From the NCBI GenBank assembly GCA_025359445.1, contig JANYGB010000031.1, positions 1 through 64,000 of the forward strand: a DNA stretch of 64,000 bases, in the 5' to 3' direction. Positions 1-9,043 of this stretch are shown piece by piece. A model generated the notes under the pieces. It was not told the origin of the DNA. It ran no database searches and saw only the letters and a list, made by a program, of their open reading frames with translations. The DNA comes from Sphingomonadaceae bacterium (GTDB lineage Bacteria; Pseudomonadota; Alphaproteobacteria; Sphingomonadales; Sphingomonadaceae). Position 1 is the stretch's first letter, and each line of letters begins with the position of its first letter. Made by a program: the position numbers and the translations under genes.

Positions 1-246
1 GATCTCTCGTGGCCCTGACGCCCGATGACCTCACCTGGCGCGGACCCACTCGAAGTCGCGGAAGGTCTGCGCGGCCAGCGAGGCATGTAGGCGCGGCAGG
101 CACCCGCCTCGACCATGACCATATCACATCACATCCTAAAAGATGGGTGGGAGTGCGCAGGCCCAATGTGCTTCACGACGAAGATGCTCTTGCCGATATT
201 CGCTTGGCCCGACACAGTGAAAACACCATTGAGGGGACGCATCCAG

Positions 247-1308
247 ATGACTCAAGAGAGGATGTACAACGTCCAGATTCTGCGCTTCATTGCAGCATCG
301 GCGGTTGTGTTTTCCCATTCTGCCGACCTCATATTAGCCAAAGATTCGTTTATTTGGACTGTGCCGTGGACATCAGGTGTTGATGTCTTCTTCGTGATCA
401 GCGGATTCATTATGCATTGGCTCGCCCGAGACAAATTCGGGCAGGATGGAGCGTCCAAGGATTTCCTGATCCGCAGGCTAATCCGCGTCATACCGTCCTA
501 CTGGATTTTTACGCTCATCACCATTTTCGTGGTTGGGTTGATGGGCGGTCGGGTCAGAAACACCAGTATTGATCCGACTTACGTTGTCACATCTCTTCTG
601 TTTGTGCCTTGGCCGCGGATCAATGGTCAGATGAATCCCGTTCTCGCCCAGGGATGGACGCTCAACTATGAAATGTTCTTCTATGCGGCTTTCGCTCTTT
701 TTATAAATTTCAAGAAAGGATATAGATATTTAATATGCACATTTATCATTATATCGACAATTTATTATTGGATTCCCGATAAATACGTTATCATCAAATA
801 TCTTTCATCACCTATAATACTGGAATTTGTTGCGGGAATTATACTGTCCATGATCTATCAATCGGGCAGGCGGATGAGCGCCGTGCAATCCAATACCTGC
901 ATCGTGGCAGCACTTGCACTTTTTGTTGGGCTTAAGGCTTTGATCGATGCCATCGGAGGCGTCCCTGGCCCAGTCTTTCTGCTGCCCGCCTTTGTCCTTT
1001 GCGCGGCATTTGTTCTGCGCGCCCAGCCTAATGATATCAGCCGGGTAGGCCGGTTGCTGGTGGTCGGGGGCGATGCCTCTTACACGATTTATTTATCCCA
1101 TTATCTGACTGTGAATGCCATCATCTTGCTGTGGGGCAGACTGGGTATTGGACTGCCAGTCGTAGAGCTCTGCGTTGCGATGGCTGCTGCCTTGATAACT
1201 TCGCTATGTTTCTATTTCGCCATTGAAAGACCGCTAACTGCAGCCCTGCAACGATGCTTGAAACCGCGCACAGTCGGAGCAGGCGCCACGGAGTCAAATG
1301 GCCGATAA
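247..1308 (+). CDS. Acyltransferase 3 family membrane protein
   Basis: This is a 353-residue integral membrane O-acyltransferase of the OafA/ExoZ type, which moves an acyl group (often acetyl) onto a sugar of a surface polysaccharide. The N-terminal family motif is present (ILRFIAASAVVFSHS, with the conserved Arg and His), followed by DVFFVISGF and a series of hydrophobic helices to the C-terminus. An upstream in-frame ATG at 115 would add an unlikely leader, so I start at ATG 247; ATG 262 is also possible. It is transcribed towards the minus-strand EPS genes, and decoration of that polymer is the likely job, inferred from position. Its middle part (about 690-850) is AT-rich compared with the rest of the window, which fits a transferred EPS island. 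Confidence 0.85.
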   Translation: MTQERMYNVQILRFIAASAVVFSHSADLILAKDSFIWTVPWTSGVDVFFVISGFIMHWLARDKFGQDGASKDFLIRRLIRVIPSYWIFTLITIFVVGLMGGRVRNTSIDPTYVVTSLLFVPWPRINGQMNPVLAQGWTLNYEMFFYAAFALFINFKKGYRYLICTFIIISTIYYWIPDKYVIIKYLSSPIILEFVAGIILSMIYQSGRRMSAVQSNTCIVAALALFVGLKALIDAIGGVPGPVFLLPAFVLCAAFVLRAQPNDISRVGRLLVVGGDASYTIYLSHYLTVNAIILLWGRLGIGLPVVELCVAMAAALITSLCFYFAIERPLTAALQRCLKPRTVGAGATESNGR

Positions 1309-1513
1309 CGCCAGATCACAGGAGCATGACTTTGCAGGTCGGCGATCACGGGTGCCAGCCGAACAAACTGCGTTCGACTGGATGACGCTACACGGCGAAC
1401 GGGATTGCTCTCACGGTTGGAGCCCGCTTTGCACTTGATGCCGCCGTCTTTGACGAAATGAGACTATCCGCTGTTCAAACGCCCAAATCGTGCTGCGCCT
1501 GAGCGAGCGACGT

Positions 1514-3697
1514 TCAGCTCGAAGATCCGTTTTCTCCATAGCTGTACGCGTCGCTATATCGCCCATATCCAAAGCGGCTCACATCGACCTTCGTGGCGAC
1601 TGCACCAAATACCTGACTGTGCCCCTGTTTCACCCTGCTTAAAGCCTGCCGCGCGTTGGCCAGCGATGTCTGCGACGATGCAATTACAAATATGCACCCT
1701 TCGACTACTCTCACAAGGAGCGGTGCGTCAGCGAGCCCAATTACTGGCGGACAGTCCATGATTAGGTGATCGAACTCCTTCTCAAGGCGCCGAAATACCA
1801 GCGCGAGGCGATCGGAACTGAGGAGTTCCGCCGCACTCGGCGGTGTGGGTCCGGCCGGCAAGACGTAGAGTCCCTCGATACCGCTTTGCACGACCAAGTG
1901 TTCAAAGTCGTCGCTGCCGGAAAGCAAGTTGCTCAGGCCGAGGTCATTGGCGACATTGGCCAGACCATGGATCGAAGGCGAGCGCATATCTGCATCGATG
2001 ATCAGCACACGCCTACCCATCCGAGCGAGTATTGCCGCAAGGGCAAACGCCGTAGTGGACTTACCTTCTGCGGGTTGAGCGCTGGTCACCGCCAAAGACT
2101 TGGGAAATCCATGTGAGGTCGTAAGAGCAAGTGCGGCCCGAACGCTAAAGTACGCCTCCATTAAAGCCGACTTAATGTCGAGCAGGCCGTCACTGGCACC
2201 GCCAGCAACCGAAGGAATTGCTCCCAGCAGCGGAACATGCAGCCTTTGTTCGATATCTTGAGGGCTTCGAATTGCATCATCAAGCTGCTCAAGGATGAAG
2301 ATCACAAACCCAGCTGCAGCTAGCCCAAGCAGGATAGAAACCAAGATATTCCGCGGCAAGTTTGGCCCCGACGGTCCGCCGGGTGTTTTCGCATCGTCCA
2401 CCACAACTATATTGCTGGGGTCAACTGTCCCAGCAATACCTATCTCTTTGTAGCGCTGCAACAGACCGTCGTAGAGCTGCCGGTTGGTATCGACCTCCCG
2501 CTGGTAAATATTGTACTGGACATTGTTTTTCTGCTGCTGCCGATATTGTGCGGTGAGATTCTCAACGTCGCTGGCCAGTGCCTTTTCTCTTTGCAGTGCC
2601 TCCGCGTATCCGACTTGTCGGCCCCCATTCACACGGGCAGTTTCCCTGGCAATCGTGCCATCAATTACCTCAATCTGCCGCTTGACGGCGACAGCGGCCG
2701 GGTAGCCAGGCTCAAATTGCACCATAAGCCGAGCATACTCTGCCGACAGCTCAGCCCGCTTGGAACGGAGTCCACCGATCGTAGCGCTCTGCAATGCTTC
2801 TGTGCTCGAAGCACCGCCGCCGTGAGCCCTGCTTTGGGCCGCAATTCGTTCGGCGCGCGCGACCATCAAAGCCGTGTTCATCACTTCCAAATTGCTTGCA
2901 ACCAGTGATCGCGATTCTGTGGTTTTGCCATCCGCGCCGCGCGTCGACGACAGAATTATGATGTCATGACCGTTACCGTAGGCGATAAGTCTGTTTTCTG
3001 ATTCCTCGAGTTTGACCCTCAATGTGGCCAAACGATCTTCCAACATGTTTCGCGCATCAGCGGTGGATGCCAGCTTGCGGTCCACGTTTGCACCGATGAA
3101 TTCCAAGGGCCAGAGATTCGCGATCCGCGCGGACCAAGATGCCGAGCGACTGGTGTAGCTGATGTCGACCAGGCTAGAATTCTTAACCGGCTTTATCAGA
3201 ATACCAGAAAGGAGGAGCCTTGTAGCCGCCTGATCTTGGACAATGCGCAGCGCCTGTGCGGACTGGCCCGGCTTGCTTGATGGTACGGACATGCCATGGG
3301 CTAAAAAGAAGCCCGCATCAGTCCCAAGGTTATATTTGTTGACTACACGCTCGGCCAACGATGGCGCCTTGAGCAGCGCGTATTGAGTATCGTAAAATTC
3401 GGCATCGTACGGGTCCGTTTCTTTATCGATCCCTTGCACGTTTGTGATGTTTTTGGTTCCGCGGCTGATTTCGATACGGGTACCGGCCGTAAACTGGCTT
3501 GGCTGAAGCATCGTGTAGATTGTGCCAGCTGCCACAAACGCAACGATAACAGCGATGATCAGCCAACGCCGGCGCAGCAAAGCATACCAGTACTGCCGTA
3601 GCATCTGCTGAAGTTCGTCGCTTCCTTCCCCACTGTCTTTGGCTAATTGAGGTACGGAACCCGGCGAGTACTCCGACGATTTGATATCTGTAATCAT
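1514..3697 (-). CDS. EPS chain-length regulator and tyrosine autokinase (Wzc/GumC type)
   Basis: This is an intact 727-residue bacterial tyrosine kinase (BY-kinase) of the polysaccharide co-polymerase family. It has a Wzz domain with a first membrane helix near residues 45-64, a long coiled-coil periplasmic part, a second membrane helix near 440-460, and a cytoplasmic P-loop kinase domain. Walker A is AQPAEGKST, Walker A' is LIIDADMRSP and Walker B is LIMDCPPVIG. The tail is rich in tyrosine (FGYGRYSDAYSYGENG), as expected for the autophosphorylation cluster. In Wzy-dependent export this protein controls polymer length and contacts the outer-membrane channel. It lies 18 bases after the export lipoprotein gene on the same strand, so they are probably one operon. 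A broken paralogue lies at 49.6-51.9 kb. Confidence 0.92.
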   Translation of the reverse strand: MITDIKSSEYSPGSVPQLAKDSGEGSDELQQMLRQYWYALLRRRWLIIAVIVAFVAAGTIYTMLQPSQFTAGTRIEISRGTKNITNVQGIDKETDPYDAEFYDTQYALLKAPSLAERVVNKYNLGTDAGFFLAHGMSVPSSKPGQSAQALRIVQDQAATRLLLSGILIKPVKNSSLVDISYTSRSASWSARIANLWPLEFIGANVDRKLASTADARNMLEDRLATLRVKLEESENRLIAYGNGHDIIILSSTRGADGKTTESRSLVASNLEVMNTALMVARAERIAAQSRAHGGGASSTEALQSATIGGLRSKRAELSAEYARLMVQFEPGYPAAVAVKRQIEVIDGTIARETARVNGGRQVGYAEALQREKALASDVENLTAQYRQQQKNNVQYNIYQREVDTNRQLYDGLLQRYKEIGIAGTVDPSNIVVVDDAKTPGGPSGPNLPRNILVSILLGLAAAGFVIFILEQLDDAIRSPQDIEQRLHVPLLGAIPSVAGGASDGLLDIKSALMEAYFSVRAALALTTSHGFPKSLAVTSAQPAEGKSTTAFALAAILARMGRRVLIIDADMRSPSIHGLANVANDLGLSNLLSGSDDFEHLVVQSGIEGLYVLPAGPTPPSAAELLSSDRLALVFRRLEKEFDHLIMDCPPVIGLADAPLLVRVVEGCIFVIASSQTSLANARQALSRVKQGHSQVFGAVATKVDVSRFGYGRYSDAYSYGENGSSS

Positions 3698-3715
3698 TTT
3701 CGGATGCTTTCGCTA

Positions 3716-4441
3716 CTATTTGGTCAATCGATCGAAGGCGATGATCAGCGGCGATGTCAAGAGCGGAACCACTTGCAATAGGTCCTTAAACAGGCGCCGT
3801 CCGCGCGACTCGCCAACCATGACAATGTCGCCAGGATAGACGTCAGGATCCGCATATGCTCCGTGCCGGATAGCGTCTAGATTATACAACGCCGCGTAAT
3901 TTTTGCCGCCCACTGCGCGAAAGATCACAACATCATTGAGCTTGGAAAATTCCGTTGTGCCTTCCGACATGGCGATAGCTCTGAGCAGCGTCATCGAGCC
4001 AGTAATCGGATAAATTCCAGGTTTCTTGACCTCGCCTTCGATAGTGAGCCGTTGGCTTACCATCTCGGTCAGATTAACAGTAACCTGCGGATCACGCACG
4101 TGTGCTACGCGCAATCGCTGCACCAAAAGGTTCCCGATTTCGCCAGGGGTTAGCCCAGCGACGTCTATTACGCCCGCTAGCGGGAATGATAATCGCCCCT
4201 CCGAATCGACCTGCACCTCTCGCTTTGCGAGTTCCGCGATCCCGTAAACGTCGATGCTAAGCTTATCGAACGGCCCCACATAGTAAGGGCGGGTCGAGGC
4301 TGTTATGTCGCTACGTTCAGGTAGAGGTAGTTCGGTTGCATTAACCACCGCGAGGTTTGCAGCCCCTCCTACTTTGGGCGTGCCCGCGCATGCAGCAAGG
4401 ACGAATATGGGCGCAAGCAGCACCGTCTTAAGCAGTTTCAT
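3716..4441 (-). CDS. Polysaccharide export lipoprotein (Wza/GumB type)
   Basis: This is an outer-membrane polysaccharide export protein with an N-terminal lipoprotein signal ending in the lipobox LAAC, a Poly_export domain (starting RPYYVGPFDKLSIDVYG), and SLBB-like segments (LTIEGEVKKPGIYPITG). At about 241 residues it is shorter than Wza and near GumB size, so it probably forms the periplasmic/outer-membrane ring without a long extra domain. I chose the inner ATG at 4441 because it has an AGGG sequence upstream and gives a compact signal peptide; an ATG at 4462 would add seven residues. It precedes the BY-kinase gene in transcription order. Both products form the trans-envelope export complex in known systems. 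Confidence 0.88.
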   Translation of the reverse strand: MKLLKTVLLAPIFVLAACAGTPKVGGAANLAVVNATELPLPERSDITASTRPYYVGPFDKLSIDVYGIAELAKREVQVDSEGRLSFPLAGVIDVAGLTPGEIGNLLVQRLRVAHVRDPQVTVNLTEMVSQRLTIEGEVKKPGIYPITGSMTLLRAIAMSEGTTEFSKLNDVVIFRAVGGKNYAALYNLDAIRHGAYADPDVYPGDIVMVGESRGRRLFKDLLQVVPLLTSPLIIAFDRLTK

Positions 4442-4690
4442 AAACAACCCTAACCTCGACATGGCGAACTAGACGGAATTGAGAAGACCAACCAGCATTT
4501 TTTCGACCGAAGTGCGATCGCAGTGAGATTGTTGACGCCGAATGCGCCCAGTCTTGCTGTGGAACAGCAATTGCATTTTTGGCACCCCCCAGACACCGTA
4601 AAATGCCATGCAGAAGCATCGTGCCTCGGGCAAACATCGGCCCAGTTTGTTGCCGCACGACATGACGTCACTGCGGCTAGCTCATCACAC

Positions 4691-5995
4691 TCACTTGGAC
4701 CCAAACCCGGTGACGACAGTGCGGACAGTCATCAGCACGATGAGGAAATCGAGCCAGGTCGAAAAATGCCGAATATAATAGAAATCAAACTCAAGCTTCC
4801 GCCGCGCGGCTTTCTCGAGCGCCACATTGCCTTGGTGAACAGCTGCCCACCCCGTTATTCCGGGCCGTACAAGATGCCGGTAAGCGTAAAATGGGATTGT
4901 TTTTTGATAGTCGCGAGCAAGTGGTAAGGATTCCGGGCGCGGGCCAATCCAGCTCATATCGCCCACGATAATGTTGAAGATTTGTGGAAGCTCGTCGATT
5001 CGCCACTTCCGCAAAATTCGGCCGAAGCGGGTAATGCGAGGGTCGTGGCTGGAAGTGTATTCGGGACCTTCCACGCCGCAGCGCATAGTGCGAAACTTAA
5101 AACATATGAAAACCCTGCCACGGTAGCCAACGCGCTTTTGACGAAAGATACCAGGCCCTCTCGAGTCCAAGCGAATGCAGATTGCGACCAAAGCCAAGAT
5201 TGGCGAGATGACTATCAGAACAGGTATCGCCACGCCCGTGTCAATCACTCGCTTTATCCGCAAATAGGGCTGAGAAGGCAGTATATGCCCAAAAATCGCG
5301 ATCGGGTTGGCTACCAGCGTAACACGCCCCGTGAGCACTTCGCTGAAGTGATCAAGGCAATAGACCGGGATATGCCTCAGAGCTGCGCGGCTGAACAACC
5401 GTTCCGCGTAAGTCGGTATTGGAGCATCCGAATCGAATACGATGCCCACTACATCTTGCGGCAGACGTCCGTCGGTGATTGGCACCCATTCTATGGGGCT
5501 GGCCAGGAGATCCGGATCACGGGGAAGGCCACCAAGGTAAGCAATTCTGGGATGGGTGAGGCGTGCCCGCACCATCGCGATGAGATAATACCAGCAAAGC
5601 GCCATCATCCATGACAAAGTCGCCACGATGTAGGAGGGCCTGCCGATCAAAAGCTGAAATACTGAAAGCGTTATCAGATACGTTGCCGTCACCGATGGCA
5701 ATACGTACACTTTATCCTCAACTAAGGGCAAAACGCCTACTTTGCTAAGTATTATGTGAGAAGACACCAAGCAAATGAAGGTTGCAAGTCCGGATAAATA
5801 AAGAATGTGAAATGGGACCTGCTCGCCAATGATCCCATGATAATAATTTACGAAGAAAAGAGGCAAACCCCAGGCAAATAATATGGCGCCAGACAGGGTA
5901 AACCTGTTCGTACGTACTAGTGCACCTAACCGGCGAATTGTAGAGCGCTGGGAGGTCCCGAACTGCAACATATTGTTTGGAAAAGTCTGGTTCAT
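4691..5995 (-). CDS. EPS-initiating sugar-phosphate transferase, intact
   Basis: This is a polyprenyl-phosphate glycosyl-1-phosphate transferase that loads the first sugar on undecaprenyl phosphate to start the EPS repeat unit. The N-terminal half has several hydrophobic helices (for example ILFAWGLPLFFVNYYHG). The C-terminal catalytic bacterial sugar transferase domain begins near RIKRVIDTGVAIP and contains FRQKRVGYRGR, FKFRTMR, RKWRIDELPQIFNII and GDMSWIGPRPE. The C-terminus is complete (RPGITGWAAVHQG and onward), unlike the paralogue at 51.8-53.0 kb. The reading frame is open to 6139, but ATG 5995 gives the natural family start, about 434 residues. It lies upstream of the export and kinase genes on the same strand, with 250 bases between. 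Confidence 0.9.
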   Translation of the reverse strand: MNQTFPNNMLQFGTSQRSTIRRLGALVRTNRFTLSGAILFAWGLPLFFVNYYHGIIGEQVPFHILYLSGLATFICLVSSHIILSKVGVLPLVEDKVYVLPSVTATYLITLSVFQLLIGRPSYIVATLSWMMALCWYYLIAMVRARLTHPRIAYLGGLPRDPDLLASPIEWVPITDGRLPQDVVGIVFDSDAPIPTYAERLFSRAALRHIPVYCLDHFSEVLTGRVTLVANPIAIFGHILPSQPYLRIKRVIDTGVAIPVLIVISPILALVAICIRLDSRGPGIFRQKRVGYRGRVFICFKFRTMRCGVEGPEYTSSHDPRITRFGRILRKWRIDELPQIFNIIVGDMSWIGPRPESLPLARDYQKTIPFYAYRHLVRPGITGWAAVHQGNVALEKAARRKLEFDFYYIRHFSTWLDFLIVLMTVRTVVTGFGSK

Positions 5996-6448
5996 TTTAC
6001 CCGACCGCGAGTTCCGCGGATGCCGAACCGCACACGACCAAGCGGTGCTGTTTGCCATTAGAAGAAAAGCAACTTGGGAGAACCGTACCGGCGAAAACGA
6101 AGCGGGGTACGCACAACATCCTGGGATGTGGCAGATCAATGCTTCCGCTAAACCTCGCTTGGGACATTGTCAGGCCTCAAAAAAACTTACCCCCCGGTCT
6201 TTTCACTATCGCCAAGGAAGTGGTGCGGACCCAGGTCTTCACCTAGCAATTGGCTTAGTTTGCAAAGAGCTGCAAGGTCAATCGAGCCACAATGAGTCGA
6301 AAATTCCGGTGAGCGCGACGGTGCTCAACGCTCAAATTGAGCATATAACGACAACCGACTGCGGGAAACCGCGTATTGCGCCGCCCTCAGGAAGGCTGCA
6401 CTATGACTGAATGGGAGTTTACAACGGGAAATTGGGCAGGAGGGGTGG
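5996..6448. other. Intergenic region between EPS genes, no gene seen
   Basis: About 450 bases separate the start of the sugar transferase (minus strand) from the small ORF on the plus strand. The frames here have no recognisable protein. The region should hold the promoter of the minus-strand EPS operon, and it contains homopolymer runs (A5 and C5 near 6180-6195) and relatively low GC. I see no palindrome strong enough to call an operator. Confidence 0.5.
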
Positions 6449-6646
6449 ATGTTTGGGAACGTATTTGGGAGCAATCGCGGTAAATTCAAAGATGAATTGC
6501 GATCAGCTGATAAAATCACTTCAACCATAACGAAAGTACATTTCGACGAAAAATCTTTCAATCCGGCAGTTGGATTTGCAATTGCTGTAGTGCTTGGCTT
6601 AAGCATTTGGGGTTTATTGCTAACTATTATTAGTCATAATTTATAG
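6449..6646 (+). CDS. Small hypothetical membrane protein
   Basis: This is a 65-residue ORF whose C-terminal half is a single hydrophobic segment (VGFAIAVVLGLSIWGLLLTI) and whose N-terminal half is charged. A good ribosome binding site (AGGAGG, 6439-6444) lies four bases before the ATG, which is the main reason to take it as real. Its base composition matches the low-GC EPS block. I recognise no family. Its place beside EPS genes hints at an envelope role, but that is inference only, and it could still be a chance ORF. Confidence 0.45.
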   Translation: MFGNVFGSNRGKFKDELRSADKITSTITKVHFDEKSFNPAVGFAIAVVLGLSIWGLLLTIISHNL

Positions 6647-7298
6647 CGCTGTCTTGTGCGTAGTGAAAATGCAGAGCAGTATTCAAACTTACGGCAAATC
6701 ATACGCGTCTTCCCGCTATCCTGGGGAACAGCTCGCCGCACTAGCTGCGCGGATAGAAGGCCTGAGTTTTGGCGACTGACGAGTGTTTATTGACCGGACG
6801 AAAGCGTCGATTTCCGATTCTGACCAACCGGAAATGTGCCCTCCCATGCTGTGTTCCTGCGGAAACTTGCCCGCTAACATTCATCGTTAAATTGTAGAGC
6901 CCGGCACAGAGGTGCGCCGCTAACCTCTACTGTCCTTACCTACCGTAGTGGCAGGAACGTCACTCGTACCGGCTCGGGACCGTGGTCTGGCGGGGTGGGG
7001 TCCACAGCCGGATCGGAGCATTTATGCCCCTATCGTGGTTGTAAGGCGTTCGCCTGCCGCATCACCACGCCGATTGAGATCCGCGATGTGTTGGGCGAGC
7101 GTCCGCGCTAGTAGTCTATGCGGCGCAAAATGCTGATTGACATTGGCCCCGCGCAGCGCGTTCGGCAGCAAACATTTCGAATTTGCCATATCCGATGAAT
7201 CTTTGGCAAGTGCGTTGCCAAAGTCATGTTTTTCGGGGGGCGTGGCCTTCAACCGAGGTTTCACCGATGTCGTGAATAATTCGTGCGCGAAAGTTGTT
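6647..7298. other. Gene-free stretch between EPS block and metabolic genes
   Basis: About 650 bases with no convincing ORF on either strand and no tRNA-like fold that I can see. It contains one perfect 9-bp inverted repeat with a 5-base loop (7201-7223). The composition changes here from the lower-GC EPS block to the GC-rich core, so it may be the edge of a transferred island. I found no integrase or direct repeat to prove that. Confidence 0.45.
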
Positions 7299-8168
7299 TT
7301 AGCGCGTCGGAACCGGTACTTCGCCCGAATAATCGTAGAACCCCCGCCCGGTCTTGCGCCCGAGCCAGCCGGCTTCGACGTATTTCATCAAAAGCGGAGC
7401 CGGGCGATATTTTGAGTCGCCGGTGGTGTTGTAGAGCACCCGCACGATGTCGAGGCAGGTATCGAGCCCGACGAAATCCGCAAGTTCCAGCGGGCCCATC
7501 GGATGGTTGAGGCCCAGCCGGCAGCCCTTGTCGATATCGGCGATGTTGGCGGTGCCCTGACCCAGCACGAACACGGCTTCGTTGATCATCGGCAGCAGGA
7601 TGCGGTTGACCACGAAGCCGGGCTCATCCTCGGCCTGGACCACCTGTTTGCCCAGACTTTCGGCGAACATGCGGGTGCGTGCGACGGTATCGGCGCTGGT
7701 GGCGAGGCCGGGAATGACCTCGATCAGCCCCATCACCGGAACCGGATTGAAAAAGTGCAAGCCGATGAAGCGGGCGGGATCGGTAGTGCTCGCCGCCATC
7801 CGGGTGATCGGGATCGAACTGGTGTTCGAGGCGAGGATTGCGGTCGGGCTCAGCACCGCGCCCACCGCTTCGAAGATTTTGCGTTTGATCTCCTCGCGCT
7901 CGGTCGCCGCTTCGATGATCAGGTCGGCCGTTGCCATCGGGGCATAATCGGCCACCGGCGTGATCCGGGCGAGCGCGGCTTCGGCCTCGGCTGCGGTCAG
8001 CTTGTCGCGGCTAACCAGCCGGGTCAGCGCCTTGTCGATCCCCGCCTTGCCCTGTTCGGCGCGCGCGATATCGATATCTGACAGCATCACCTTGATGCCG
8101 TTCTGAGCGATGGTCTGCGCGATCCCCGAGCCCATTTGGCCGGCCCCGATTACGCCCACTACCTGCAT
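7299..8168 (-). CDS. 3-hydroxybutyryl-CoA dehydrogenase
   Basis: This cytoplasmic NAD(P)-dependent dehydrogenase interconverts 3-hydroxybutyryl-CoA and acetoacetyl-CoA. The 289-residue length is usual for the short single-function enzyme. The N-terminal Rossmann motif is [13 protein letters not shown] with the acidic end of strand two (LSDID). The signature [17 protein letters not shown] carries the catalytic His, and [11 protein letters not shown] begins the C-terminal helical domain. It is the last gene of a minus-strand run after the adenosyltransferase, with about 60 bases between. Together with the phaB-like reductase at 58.8 kb it points to short-chain hydroxyacyl-CoA or polyhydroxybutyrate metabolism. 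Confidence 0.93.
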   Translation of the reverse strand: MQVVGVIGAGQMGSGIAQTIAQNGIKVMLSDIDIARAEQGKAGIDKALTRLVSRDKLTAAEAEAALARITPVADYAPMATADLIIEAATEREEIKRKIFEAVGAVLSPTAILASNTSSIPITRMAASTTDPARFIGLHFFNPVPVMGLIEVIPGLATSADTVARTRMFAESLGKQVVQAEDEPGFVVNRILLPMINEAVFVLGQGTANIADIDKGCRLGLNHPMGPLELADFVGLDTCLDIVRVLYNTTGDSKYRPAPLLMKYVEAGWLGRKTGRGFYDYSGEVPVPTR

Positions 8169-8227
8169 CGATCGATCCTTCGCACTTGCAGCAAAGGCGG
8201 CTGGTTAGCTGCGGCGGCCTTGCTTGG

Positions 8228-8797
8228 CTAGCGGTTTTGCCCGGGAACCCACAGCACATCGCCGTTTCCGGCCGCATTGATCGCGCGCGCCAGCACGAAC
8301 AGCAAGTCGGACAGCCGGTTGATATAAGCCAGCGCGGCCGGATTGACCGCATCCGCCTCGGCCAACGCGGTCATCGCGCGTTCGGCCCGGCGCGCCGCCG
8401 CCCGCGCCACATGCGCCCGCGCCGCGCCTTCGCTGCCGCCGGGCAGGATAAAGCTGGTCAGCGGCGGCTGGCGCTCGTTCAGCGCGTCGATCTCGGCCTC
8501 AAGCCATTGGACTTGCGCCGGGACGATCCGCAACACCATCTCTGAAGGCGCGAAATCATCGCCCGGGGTGGCGAGATCGGCGCCCAGATCGAACAGGTCA
8601 TGCTGGATCCGGGTCAGCTGCGCCGCATGATCGAACGTGCCCAGCGCCAGCACCGCCCACCCGAGAACCGAATTAGCTTCGTCCACCGCGCCGATCGCTT
8701 CCATTCGCGCGGCGTGTTTGGGCAAGCGCGAACCGTCGACCAGCCCGGTGGTGCCGTCATCGCCAGTGCGGGTGTAAATCTTGTTGAGCTTGACCAT
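8228..8797 (-). CDS. Cob(I)alamin adenosyltransferase, PduO type
   Basis: This enzyme transfers the adenosyl group of ATP to cob(I)alamin, making coenzyme B12. The 189-residue protein starts with the PduO-type ATP-binding segment TRTGDDGTTGLVDG and contains KHAARMEAIGAVDEANS; the C-terminal part has the conserved ARAAARRAER and the NRLSDLLFVLARAIN helix. It lies 12 bases after the small twin-TM gene and upstream of the 3-hydroxybutyryl-CoA dehydrogenase, so probable co-transcription. The pairing of adenosylcobalamin supply with acyl-CoA metabolism fits a B12-dependent mutase elsewhere in the genome, which is inference. Confidence 0.92.
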   Translation of the reverse strand: MVKLNKIYTRTGDDGTTGLVDGSRLPKHAARMEAIGAVDEANSVLGWAVLALGTFDHAAQLTRIQHDLFDLGADLATPGDDFAPSEMVLRIVPAQVQWLEAEIDALNERQPPLTSFILPGGSEGAARAHVARAAARRAERAMTALAEADAVNPAALAYINRLSDLLFVLARAINAAGNGDVLWVPGQNR

Positions 8798-8809
8798 GGT
8801 GTGCGCGAC

Positions 8810-9043
8810 CTATTTGCGCGCCGAGAACAGGATGATCGCCACCACCACGATCGCCGCGCCTTGGAACAGGATCCGGCGAAACATTAATTTGTTCTGAAGC
8901 AACTGGTTAGCGGTTGGACCGCTGCCCTCAGGCCGTTCGAGGTCTTCCTTGGTGTTCGCCAGAAATGCGGCAATGCCGCGCACCAGGGTGATGACGGTCA
9001 AAGCAGCGAGCACGACGACCAGCGGGATCAGGATATAGTTCAT
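8810..9043 (-). CDS. Small twin-TM protein, HIG1-like
   Basis: This 77-residue protein has two hydrophobic helices, ILIPLVVVLAALTVITLVRG at the N-terminus and AAIVVVAIILFSAR at the C-terminus, joined by a hydrophilic linker. The NKLMFRRILFQGAAI segment resembles the HIG1 domain seen in respiratory supercomplex factors. The ATG at 9043 overlaps the gluQ stop codon (ATGA), so translation is probably coupled, and the adenosyltransferase follows 12 bases later. This gene trio is common in sphingomonads. The exact function is not known to me; HIG1-like is a pattern-level judgement. Confidence 0.8.
   Translation of the reverse strand: MNYILIPLVVVLAALTVITLVRGIAAFLANTKEDLERPEGSGPTANQLLQNKLMFRRILFQGAAIVVVAIILFSARK

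Noticed and set aside
6647..7298. tRNA or attachment site in the gene-free stretch
   Set aside because: I could not draw a cloverleaf or find a tRNA 3' end with direct repeats.
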